Source of the DNA: Acidithiobacillus montserratensis
GTDB taxonomy: Bacteria > Pseudomonadota > Gammaproteobacteria > Acidithiobacillales > Acidithiobacillaceae
Direction of reading: 5' to 3'
NCBI RefSeq assembly: GCF_018853465.1
Contig: NZ_JABBOU010000070.1
Span: forward strand, 1 to 18,203
DNA: 18,203 nt
Shown: piece after piece, positions 1-7,180 of the stretch
Numbering within the stretch: position 1 is the first letter of the stretch
Layout: each line of letters opens with the position of its first letter
The notes under the pieces: generated by a model
Told to the model about the DNA's origin: nothing
The model's database searches: none
The model's input: only the letters and a program-made list of their open reading frames with translations
Made by a program: the position numbers and the translations under genes

Positions 1-272
1 GACTTTGGCCCCATCTCTGCCAACCCCCTCATAAATCATTCACTCAGATGCTCATGCGTATGGTGGCGTAGCATGCGGCGACTTATTCCTCATGAAAATC
101 GGTGAAACTTCAGTTTATGCAAAAAAGCCGATGAAATCCAGAAGCGTCCTGATTACTCCAGAAACACACGGATATTTTAACCAGGGCTCTCTTGGGGCAT
201 TGTTGGCGCAAGCTTTGGTGTTACAAAATGTTACTCATCTGATATATAAGAAAAAAGTGTTAACAGTTTCCT

Positions 273-300
273 TTCAAAATATTCCCATTGGTTGTATTAT
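273..300 (+). promoter_or_regulatory. Candidate sigma-70 promoter for the RHH / c-di-GMP gene pair
   Basis: A TATTAT hexamer (5 of 6 to the -10 consensus) sits 17 bases downstream of a poor -35 match, TTTCAA. The -10 overlaps the palindrome at 292-304, so a protein bound there could block RNA polymerase. The position, about 75 bases upstream of the start at 378, is reasonable. This is pattern matching only; the weak -35 keeps confidence low. Confidence 0.3.
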
Positions 301-304
301 ACAA
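292..304. repeat. 13-base inverted repeat TTGTATTATACAA
   Basis: Two 5-base arms (TTGTA and TACAA) flank a TTA centre and lie over the candidate -10 element. Ribbon-helix-helix proteins bind short AT-rich palindromes, and the first gene downstream encodes an RHH-like protein, so autoregulation is an attractive inference. A 5-base arm in AT-rich DNA can also arise by chance. Confidence 0.3.
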
Positions 305-377
305 TAATTATCAGTTCATTATTTTTATAAAAATATAAGTGGCAATCAGTGTCGAGGCGTGGAGTAGGTGCATAATC

Positions 378-584
378 ATGAGTACCATAAAATCAGTGGG
401 TAACCAGAGCGAACAAAAGTCGGCGGCAACGCAGCATGTCGCCATTTCCGGGTGGACATGGATAATGCTCAAGGAACTGAGCGTTTTTTATGGCGTAAGC
501 CCAACAGAAGTCATAGAAAGCCTGGTGTTGGATGCGGTTTTATCCAAGCAGGGAAACAGTCAGGTTTTCTGCGCAGATGAGTAA
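378..584 (+). CDS. Small ribbon-helix-helix-like protein (68 aa)
   Basis: This encodes a 68-residue soluble protein. After a polar N-terminal tail, about residues 19-56 fit a ribbon-helix-helix fold: a short strand (HVAISG), a first helix ending in the turn FYGVSP, and a second hydrophobic helix (TEVIESLVLDAVL). CopG/Arc-type proteins with this layout bind DNA as dimers. I chose the ATG at 378 because AGGTG lies about 7 bases upstream; a GTG at 339 in the same frame would add 13 residues and has no clear ribosome site. Its last 8 bases (577-584) overlap the start of the c-di-GMP enzyme, so the two are probably co-translated. The fold is inferred from pattern, not a database hit, and no target is known. 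It could instead be a non-DNA-binding partner of the enzyme. Confidence 0.6.
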   Translation: MSTIKSVGNQSEQKSAATQHVAISGWTWIMLKELSVFYGVSPTEVIESLVLDAVLSKQGNSQVFCADE

Positions 585-3258
585 TATTCCCATCAAGCCA
601 GACAATCTGTTGCAATTTTTAGGGCTAAGCCGGGATGACCTCAGCCTGCTGGATCAACATTGGGGGCTGTTTGCTCAGGGCGCAGAAACCCTGGCCCGGG
701 ATTTTTATCATTATCTGTTTTCCCATCCGGCGACGGCCGCAGCTTTCAGGAACCATTCAGAAGCGCAGATTGAAGCGCTGATTCAGCGTCAGGCCGAGCA
801 CGGCTATGGGCTGTTGCAAAACCGCCTGGATGCTCCCTGGCAGATTGCCATGCAGCAATTAGGGGCAAAACATCATTATTTGGGTATTGATCCCGCCTGG
901 TTAGCCGGGGCATATACCATTTACTGGCGGCACTGGCAGCCAGTGCTGGAAAAATTTGTTCCGTCCTCGGATCATTCTCGACTGGGGCGCGTTCTGATCA
1001 GCCTGTTGATGGGTGATCTGATGTGCCAATTGAGTGGTTACGCCCGAGCGTCGCGAGAAACCGACGGAGAGCGAAGTGCGGTTTTTGATGTTTTGCTGGA
1101 TACTCTGGCCAGTACCCGCATGGAAAAAGAAACGGAAAACATCAGCTTGCTCCAGGTGCTGTGTGAACGGCTGCCGCGCAAAAGTCGCTATATCACCCTG
1201 GCTGGATATTTTCTGAGTTCGCATCGGGACCATGATGTCCTTACCCTGGAGGCCTCAGCCGGACTGCGTTTGGTGAAGCCTCATTTACCCTATGCCGCAG
1301 AGGATCCCTGTTGGGTGGCGCTCAGGCAAAATCAGGTTGTGGTGCAGTTAACCGATGATCCATCGGCGCCCCAGTGGATTCAACAGTTACGACCCCGGGT
1401 CAAGGAGCTGGTTTTTCTTCCCTTCGCGTCAGGTGAGCTGCAGGGGGTGGGTTTCATCGGTGCCCGGGCGAAAGGTTATTTTCAGAGAATCGGTTCAGAT
1501 TATTTTGAAGCCTTTGCGCATTTGGGCGAAATCGTTTTGCAGTTGCGCAATCGTATGCTGCGTGATCCTTTGACCAAGGTTCCCAATCGTCTGCTCTTCA
1601 TGGATCGTCTGGAAATCGCCCGCCGTCAGGCCCGTCGGGAAGAGTCATTATTGGGCGTGGTCCTGCTCGATCTGGATGGTTTCAAACCTGTTAATGACCG
1701 TTTTGGGCATGGTGCGGGCGATCGTTTGCTCATTTCAGTAACCCAGCGCATTCGTCAATGCCTGCGTTCTGGCGACACCCTGGGCAGATTGGGTGGCGAT
1801 GAGTTCGGCCTGCTTTTTCCCGCCCTAAGTTCTCTCGATGATCTGGATATGGTCTGCGCACGTATTTTAGAAGCTGTGCGCAAGCCCCTTGAAATGGATG
1901 GTGAGCGAGTCAGTGTCAGTGCCAGTCTCGGCGTGACCATTTATCCCCTGGATGACGTGTCGGTGGAGACGCTTCTTGCCCATGCGGATTTAGCGCTTTA
2001 CGCGGCCAAAAAACAGGGCGGAGATCAGCTCAGCCTGTATAGTCTGACGCTGGATGAGGCTGCACAAAATGCAGCCAATATGCGCCGAACCCTTGAGAAG
2101 GGGCTGAAAAATCATACACTGGTTTTGCATTATCAGCCTATAGTCAACAGTTTTGGCGGGGTGTCCGGAGTGGAGTCGCTGATTCGTATTCTCGATCCCG
2201 AACAAGGCTTGCTGGGGCCTGCGGCTTTCTGGGCGGGACTGGATCACCATCGCTATGCCCGGGATCTGGGGATTTTTGTGATGGATGCGGCATTCCGGCA
2301 AGGCCAGACCTGGCAGCAGCAGGGGCTTTTCCTGCGAGTGTCCATCAATATCAGCGCCCATCACTTGCTGGATGCCCGTTTTTTGAGTGATCTGGAGGCA
2401 GCCCTGGGTAAATATCCTGGCTTGGCTCCTGAACAGATTGAAATTGAAATTACTGAATCTGCACCTCTCCATGATCTCTCGCAGGCGCAGGAGCGTCTGG
2501 ATGCCTGCAATCAATTGGGGGTACGCATAGCTCTGGATGACTTCGGTACGGGGAACGCCTCATTGACCTATCTCCAGCAATTGCCTGCGCAGTCGGTCAA
2601 ATTGGACCAGAGTTTCGTGCGCGATATGATCAATGATCCCAAGGATTTGGCCATTGTGGCTGCCGTGATTACTGCCAGCCGGATGTTGGGACTGGACGTG
2701 ATCGCAGAAGGGGTGGAAACAGAGGCCCACGCCAAGTTGCTGGCAAAAATGGGTTGTAGTCATTTGCAGGGCTATTTGTTTGCCAAACCCATGCCCGGAG
2801 AAGATATCCCCCTCTGGGTGCAGCACTTCAAAGGATTGGGCTTGGGGCTGCCCAGTCATTCTTCCATTGATATTTTGCCGACCCTGCTGGAAGGTCATGC
2901 ACAACGTACGGAAAGTTTTCTCCAGGCCTTGTGTGAACAAAATACCATCCCTCTGCACGTACTGGATGAGGATGCCGAGGACAAATGTCACCTGGGACGC
3001 TGGCTGAAGGGAGACGGATCCCTGCGCTTCGGTGAACTGCCCGAATTCTTGCCGATTTTGCAGCGCCATGAAAAAATCCACCAGCTGGCGCGGCAGGCCA
3101 AGCATTTTCTGGACAACGGAGAGAAGGCCAAGGCCATGTCTTTGGGTGCTCTTTTGGAGCTTGAGAATAGCAAAATGATTGGTGAGCTGCGTGAACTTGT
3201 CTATGACGAAGGCGAGTTGCAAGCAGAAAATCATTCATGTGTATGTGACGAGCGTTGA
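577..3258 (+). CDS. Globin-coupled GGDEF-EAL c-di-GMP enzyme with C-terminal CZB zinc domain
   Basis: This predicted cytosolic enzyme of 893 aa makes and/or breaks cyclic di-GMP. Residues 10-160 resemble a globin-coupled sensor: FYxxL at 43-47, a candidate proximal haem histidine H75 in RQAEHGYGLL, then HHYLGI. Residues about 185-335 look like a GAF domain. The GGDEF motif is intact at 406-410, with an RxxD inhibitory site (R397-D400) exactly five residues upstream. In the EAL domain the signature reads ESL (533-535), but the metal and catalytic residues remain visible (NIS, EITES, DDFGTG with D654-D655, KLDQSF, EGVE, QGY). The C-terminus matches a CZB zinc-binding domain with H774, C804, H831 and H835; this spacing (30, 27, 4) equals that of the E. 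coli DgcZ zinc ligands. There are no membrane segments. I prefer the ATG at 577 (MSNIPIKPDN) over an upstream ATG at 532, because it overlaps the preceding stop and starts close to the globin domain. Which activity dominates cannot be read from sequence. Confidence 0.93.
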   Translation: MSNIPIKPDNLLQFLGLSRDDLSLLDQHWGLFAQGAETLARDFYHYLFSHPATAAAFRNHSEAQIEALIQRQAEHGYGLLQNRLDAPWQIAMQQLGAKHHYLGIDPAWLAGAYTIYWRHWQPVLEKFVPSSDHSRLGRVLISLLMGDLMCQLSGYARASRETDGERSAVFDVLLDTLASTRMEKETENISLLQVLCERLPRKSRYITLAGYFLSSHRDHDVLTLEASAGLRLVKPHLPYAAEDPCWVALRQNQVVVQLTDDPSAPQWIQQLRPRVKELVFLPFASGELQGVGFIGARAKGYFQRIGSDYFEAFAHLGEIVLQLRNRMLRDPLTKVPNRLLFMDRLEIARRQARREESLLGVVLLDLDGFKPVNDRFGHGAGDRLLISVTQRIRQCLRSGDTLGRLGGDEFGLLFPALSSLDDLDMVCARILEAVRKPLEMDGERVSVSASLGVTIYPLDDVSVETLLAHADLALYAAKKQGGDQLSLYSLTLDEAAQNAANMRRTLEKGLKNHTLVLHYQPIVNSFGGVSGVESLIRILDPEQGLLGPAAFWAGLDHHRYARDLGIFVMDAAFRQGQTWQQQGLFLRVSINISAHHLLDARFLSDLEAALGKYPGLAPEQIEIEITESAPLHDLSQAQERLDACNQLGVRIALDDFGTGNASLTYLQQLPAQSVKLDQSFVRDMINDPKDLAIVAAVITASRMLGLDVIAEGVETEAHAKLLAKMGCSHLQGYLFAKPMPGEDIPLWVQHFKGLGLGLPSHSSIDILPTLLEGHAQRTESFLQALCEQNTIPLHVLDEDAEDKCHLGRWLKGDGSLRFGELPEFLPILQRHEKIHQLARQAKHFLDNGEKAKAMSLGALLELENSKMIGELRELVYDEGELQAENHSCVCDER

Positions 3259-5564
3259 GACAAAAGCGTAAAAATCTCCGGGAGCCGGCGTGGTGCCATG
3301 GACAGGCGGCGAAGGCCGCAATCCACCAATAATGGAGCGATGTCCGGGTCTCCGGCGGCTTCTCCGCAAATGGAAACCGGAACCAGACTGTCCCGGGCGA
3401 TTTTTCGACAGAGTTCCAATACCGCCGGATGCGCTGCATTCCCCAGGGCATCGAGCAGGGGGTTACTGCGGTCGCTGGCCAGGGTGTATTGGGTCAGATC
3501 ATTACTGCCGATGGAGACAAAATCCGCGAGTTCATTAAAGCCATCCATGCACAGAGCCACTGCCGGAACTTCGGCCATGATGCCGAGAGAGACCGGCCAG
3601 CGATGGGCTTGTCCGGCAGCTTCCAGCGTGTGATGGGCCTGCTCCAGAATGCCCCGGGCTTCACGCAATTCTTCGGGGTTGGTGACCATGGGCAACATGA
3701 TCGAGAGTTGGTGGTTTCGACCAGCACGCAGCATGGCGCGCAGCTGCAGGGCAAAAATATCGGGAAAGGCGAGCAGTGCTCTGAGGCCGCGCCGCCCGAG
3801 GGCGGGGTTGGCTTCGTCACCCAGGGGCATAAATCCTAGAGGTTTGTCGGCACCGGCATCGAGCGCCCGGACAATGATGGGTCGGCCCTGCATGGGAGCC
3901 ATAATCTGGCTCAAGGCCCGGGTCTGGTTTTCTTCATCGGGCAGGGTTTGTTGATCGAGAAAAAAGAATTCCGTGCGGAGCAGGCCGATACCCGTGGCTC
4001 CGAGGCGTCTGGCGGTATCGGCTTCGGCGGCGCTGGCAACATTGGCCCAGAGTTCCAGACGACTGCCATCGCTAAGACTGATCTGACCATAATCCCCCTG
4101 TTCCGGCAATGCGCATCTAGTGGCATCGTGTTCAAGCAGCTTTTTCAGCGTCACAGGGTCAGGGTCCAGCCAGATTTCTCCAGTCGTACCGTCCATGGCC
4201 ACTGAGCGAGCGCTGGAAAGGGCGGGATTGTCGGCATTGATGATATAGGGAATCCCCGCGCCCCGAAGGAGGATGGCCGCGTGGGAATGTGTGCTGCCAT
4301 GGCGATCAATGACGCCAAGCACTTGCCGGGGATCGAGGTGGAGAGCGACGGAAGGTAGTAGTTCGTCTACCAGCAAAATGGCCGGGGCACCAGGAGAAAT
4401 TGTACTTTCCACAGCGATGCCCAGGGCCTGGAGGACACGCTGCCCCAGGTCGCGCAAATCTGCAGCACGGGCGCGAACGATCGGATCGCTGAGAGTATCC
4501 ATGCGTGCTGCTGCCTCGGTGATGACTTGTGCCCAGGCTGGAGCCGCCGCCAGATGATCTTCCTGGATGCGTTTGCGGGTTTGTTCCAGCAGGACGGGAT
4601 CCTGCAGGAGCAGTGCTTGGGCGGCCACTATGGGGTGGTTACTGAGTTGCTGTTGGACCTTTTCCAGCGCCGCCTGAAATTGCTGGAGAGATTTTGTGCT
4701 GTCGGGATCGTGGGTTTCGGGAACACGAGCCAGTAGGGCCTTCGGGATAAGGAGAGGCCCTTGGGCAAAACCGGCAACGGTACCCCCTGGACGCGACGGG
4801 ACTCTTGGCACGATCTGGTCTGCCGGATTTGGTGCTGACGGTGTTGCCAGGATCTGCGCTGCGGCGTCGAAAAAGGCGGCGGCATCGGCACCTGAAGTCT
4901 CCATAATAAGCTCGTCCCCCTGACGCAGGTCCAGGCCGAGCATGGCCGTGAGACTGGTAGCAGAAGCCGCCTGTTCGGGGTGCCGGGCGGCGCGGATGCG
5001 GCTGGGCGTGGTTCGGGCCAGGGCGAGCTTGGCCAATGCGGCAGCCGGACGCAGATGTAAGCCCGCTGGATCGGACAAGCGCAAGCGGCGCTGTTGTTCC
5101 GGGGTTACTGGGGTTGCCGGGGGAGGAGGCTGTTCAAGGCTGTTGCGGTCAGAGGCGAGTTGCTGTTGTTTCATGCCCAGACCATTTTCGGCTTCCTGCC
5201 GCACGGCCGACAAAGGCGCCCCGCCGCTGGCGGCCAGGGCGGCGGCCATGGCTCCTTCCACAAAGGGGCCACTGCTCAGCTGCACCCGTTCTCTCAGGGA
5301 ATCAGTCAGCAAGTTCAGGGCCATTTCCGTGCTCAGCAACGCACTCCCCATATCCATCAGAATCAAGGTTCCGGCGGGGCTGTCCAGCGCCTCAATGGCG
5401 GCCTGTATCGCCAGGACATCGGTGCCCAGTTCAGCGCCCTCCTCACCACTGCCTGCCGCAAGCGCCAGACGCAGATCAGCGCCGGTAACCTGACGGATGA
5501 GTGCTGCGGTAGCCTCCGCCAGGCTCCGGCTATGGGAGACCAGGAGGATGGCTACGCCAGGCAT
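3231..5564 (-). CDS. dhaM: DhaM: EIIA-HPr-Enzyme I fusion, phosphoryl donor for dihydroxyacetone kinase
   Basis: DhaM passes phosphate from PEP to the ADP held by DhaL, which lets DhaK phosphorylate dihydroxyacetone. This 777-aa protein has three parts. A mannose-type EIIA domain (about 1-125) has its active histidine at H11 in VSHS. An HPr domain (about 160-250) has GLHLRPA with H170. A complete Enzyme I (about 265-775) has the phospho-histidine H428 in THSHAAIL, PEP-binding segments (GLLRTEFFF, GRRGLRALL, SIGSNDLTQY) and the catalytic cysteine C733 in SICGEAAGD. E. coli DhaM (about 470 aa) carries only a shortened Enzyme I part, so this protein can probably use PEP alone. A proline- and glutamine-rich linker separates EIIA from HPr. 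I chose ATG 5564 because it gives MPGVAILLVSHS, like known DhaM starts; a TTG at 5579 is possible. It overlaps the end of dhaL by 13 bases and is the last gene of the operon. Its 3' end overlaps the convergent c-di-GMP gene by 28 bases. Confidence 0.95.
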   Translation of the reverse strand: MPGVAILLVSHSRSLAEATAALIRQVTGADLRLALAAGSGEEGAELGTDVLAIQAAIEALDSPAGTLILMDMGSALLSTEMALNLLTDSLRERVQLSSGPFVEGAMAAALAASGGAPLSAVRQEAENGLGMKQQQLASDRNSLEQPPPPATPVTPEQQRRLRLSDPAGLHLRPAAALAKLALARTTPSRIRAARHPEQAASATSLTAMLGLDLRQGDELIMETSGADAAAFFDAAAQILATPSAPNPADQIVPRVPSRPGGTVAGFAQGPLLIPKALLARVPETHDPDSTKSLQQFQAALEKVQQQLSNHPIVAAQALLLQDPVLLEQTRKRIQEDHLAAAPAWAQVITEAAARMDTLSDPIVRARAADLRDLGQRVLQALGIAVESTISPGAPAILLVDELLPSVALHLDPRQVLGVIDRHGSTHSHAAILLRGAGIPYIINADNPALSSARSVAMDGTTGEIWLDPDPVTLKKLLEHDATRCALPEQGDYGQISLSDGSRLELWANVASAAEADTARRLGATGIGLLRTEFFFLDQQTLPDEENQTRALSQIMAPMQGRPIIVRALDAGADKPLGFMPLGDEANPALGRRGLRALLAFPDIFALQLRAMLRAGRNHQLSIMLPMVTNPEELREARGILEQAHHTLEAAGQAHRWPVSLGIMAEVPAVALCMDGFNELADFVSIGSNDLTQYTLASDRSNPLLDALGNAAHPAVLELCRKIARDSLVPVSICGEAAGDPDIAPLLVDCGLRRLSMAPRRLPEIFTLLSQRSSHTHE

Positions 5565-6160
5565 GCGCTCGCCAGGCAATCGAGAAGCAGACTGGCAGAG
5601 GTGGCACCTGGATCGGCGTGCCCTATGGCGCGTTCGCCCAGATAGCTGGCCCGGCCTTTGCGGGCAATCAGAGGAATGGTCGCATCCCGGCCCTCCCGGG
5701 CTTTTTGGGCGGCGACGCCCATCTCTGCTTTGTTGGTCAGGGCGTGGATGGCAGGCTCCAAGGCGTCGATCATGGTTTTGTCTCCCGCTTCAGCCTTGCC
5801 CAGCCGCTGGATGCCGGTCAGCCCCGCCTGCAGGCATCGGGCCAAGGTGGCGTCGTCCAGTTCCCTCTGCTCCCCGGCTATTTTGCCGGCCTCCAGAAAA
5901 AAGCTGCCATAAAGCGGTCCGGAAGCCCCACCCACCGTACTGATCAGGGTCATACCCACCAGTTTGAAGAGGCTGGCAGGTGTTTCCGGGGGATTGGCCT
6001 GGAGTTTTTCGCGGATCTTGGCAAAGCCCCGGGCCAGATTGCTGCCATGATCGCCATCGCCAATGGCCGCATCCAGAGCGTTCAGTTCAGCCAGATGGGA
6101 TTGGAATTGTTCTTCGGCACAGGTGATCCACTGCATTAGGGTGACCACAGCATAGCCCAT
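5552..6160 (-). CDS. dhaL: DhaL: ADP-binding subunit of PEP-dependent dihydroxyacetone kinase
   Basis: DhaL holds a tightly bound nucleotide that is phosphorylated by DhaM and then donates its phosphate to dihydroxyacetone bound on DhaK. The protein is 202 aa, close to the E. coli length of about 210. The magnesium- and nucleotide-binding acidic cluster is visible in LDAAIGDGDHG, with D30, D35 and D37. The nucleotide-contacting GGASGPLYG loop and the late segment GHADPGATSASLLL are also present. The ATG at 6160 is preceded by AAGGAG, and the gene follows dhaK after only 15 bases. The neighbouring dhaM supports the PTS-type rather than the ATP-dependent form. No odd features. Confidence 0.96.
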   Translation of the reverse strand: MGYAVVTLMQWITCAEEQFQSHLAELNALDAAIGDGDHGSNLARGFAKIREKLQANPPETPASLFKLVGMTLISTVGGASGPLYGSFFLEAGKIAGEQRELDDATLARCLQAGLTGIQRLGKAEAGDKTMIDALEPAIHALTNKAEMGVAAQKAREGRDATIPLIARKGRASYLGERAIGHADPGATSASLLLDCLASACLA

Positions 6161-6175
6161 AACACGGCTCCTTTT

Positions 6176-7177
6176 TTAGCAACCCCAGCGCAGAGCGGGG
6201 GTACAGACCGGGGCATCCCAATAGGATCGCATGGATTCATCCAGGCGCAGGAGCGTGATGGAGACTCCCGCCATATCCAGGCTGGTCATGTAGGCGCCGA
6301 CCAGCCTTCTCGACACCTTGAGGCCGTGCTGACTGGCCAGCCTTGCGGCGGCGCGGTAAACAATATTCAGCTCCAGCAGAGGAGTGGCACCCAGTCCATT
6401 GACAAACAGCAGAACCTCGTCGCCTTTTTTGAAGGGCAGATCCTCGATAATGGGCAGCATCAACTTTTCCGTCAAGGTATCCGCCGGTTGCCAGGGAATG
6501 CGTTGCCGGCCCGGTTCGCCATGAATGCCAATACCATATTCGATTTCATTCTCCCCCAGGGTAAAGCTGGCTTGTCCGGTTTCCGGATTGGTACAGGGAC
6601 TGAGTGCCAGCCCCATGGAGCGGGCAGAATCATTGATGGATGTACACAGTGCGGTGATGGCATTCAGGTTTGCTCCGGCTTCGGCGGCAGCACCGCAGAT
6701 TTTTTCGGCCAGAACGGTGGCGCCCACACCCCGTCTTCCCGCCGTGTACAAGGAGTCCTTGACGGCCACATCATCGTCGATGACCACGCTGTGTACTTCA
6801 ATGCCGTCGTTCTGTAACAGCTCCGCAGCCATTTGAAAGTTCAGGACATCGCCGGTGTAATTTTTGACAATATGCAATATCCCCTGGCCACCATGCACGG
6901 CAGTCGAGGCTTCCTGAATCTGGTCAGGGGTCGGGCTGGTAAATATCGCACCGGGACAGGCGGCGTCCAGCATTCCCCGGCCCACAAAACCGGCATGCAT
7001 GGGCTCATGTCCGGAGCCACCGCCAGAAACCAGGGCCACTTTGCCGGTTTTGGGAGCATCGGCACGCAGCACATACTGGGGATTTTCGTGGAGGCGAATC
7101 AGGTTGGGATAGGCCATGGCCATGCCTTGCAGAGCCTCAGTCACTACTTGGTCGGGTTGGTTGATCAATGCTTTCAT
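6176..7177 (-). CDS. dhaK: DhaK: dihydroxyacetone-binding subunit
   Basis: DhaK binds dihydroxyacetone covalently as a hemiaminal on a histidine and presents it for phosphorylation to DHAP. At 333 aa it is slightly shorter than E. coli DhaK (about 356). The active-site histidine is H219 in GIGIHGEPG, essentially where the family has it. The substrate-site segments [15 protein letters not shown] and [10 protein letters not shown] are intact, as is the family C-terminus with [15 protein letters not shown]. The ATG at 7177 directly follows glpF, whose stop is at 7181, and AGGAGAGA precedes it. The spacing with glpF upstream and dhaL downstream points to one transcript. No glycerol dehydrogenase, the usual source of dihydroxyacetone, is visible in the window. 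Confidence 0.96.
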   Translation of the reverse strand: MKALINQPDQVVTEALQGMAMAYPNLIRLHENPQYVLRADAPKTGKVALVSGGGSGHEPMHAGFVGRGMLDAACPGAIFTSPTPDQIQEASTAVHGGQGILHIVKNYTGDVLNFQMAAELLQNDGIEVHSVVIDDDVAVKDSLYTAGRRGVGATVLAEKICGAAAEAGANLNAITALCTSINDSARSMGLALSPCTNPETGQASFTLGENEIEYGIGIHGEPGRQRIPWQPADTLTEKLMLPIIEDLPFKKGDEVLLFVNGLGATPLLELNIVYRAAARLASQHGLKVSRRLVGAYMTSLDMAGVSITLLRLDESMRSYWDAPVCTPALRWGC

Positions 7178-7180
7178 GAT

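Larger units (their letters stand above)
1..377. other. AT-rich upstream region, no supportable gene
   Basis: I find no convincing gene in this stretch. The first 100 bases have no long open frame in any reading. Two very short minus-strand starts (near 39 and 32) would run off the left edge, but they are too short to judge. The stretch from about 230 to 350 is clearly more AT-rich than the genes that follow, as expected for a promoter region. It contains a 13-base inverted repeat (292-304) and a candidate promoter in front of the small gene at 378. Confidence 0.5.

Noticed and set aside
1..39. Possible minus-strand gene starts at about 39 or 32 running off the left edge
   Set aside because: Only about ten codons are visible, with two competing frames and no clear ribosome site.
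92..307. 71-codon plus-strand ORF ahead of the RHH gene
   Set aside because: No ribosome site before the ATG, no recognisable domain, and it runs into the AT-rich promoter-like region. Composition is not gene-like enough to support.
3268..3290. GC-rich hairpin with a short T run near the end of dhaM, read on the minus strand
   Set aside because: The stem is only about 4 pairs with a 3-base loop and lies inside the dhaM coding region, so it is a poor terminator.
2560..3451. Long minus-strand frames of 207 and 224 codons under the c-di-GMP gene
   Set aside because: They overlap a fully supported gene with clear catalytic motifs and show no domain of their own; shadow frames.
4942..5645. Several plus-strand frames of 150-183 codons opposite dhaM
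   Set aside because: They are antisense to conserved EIIA and HPr coding sequence and have low-complexity translations.
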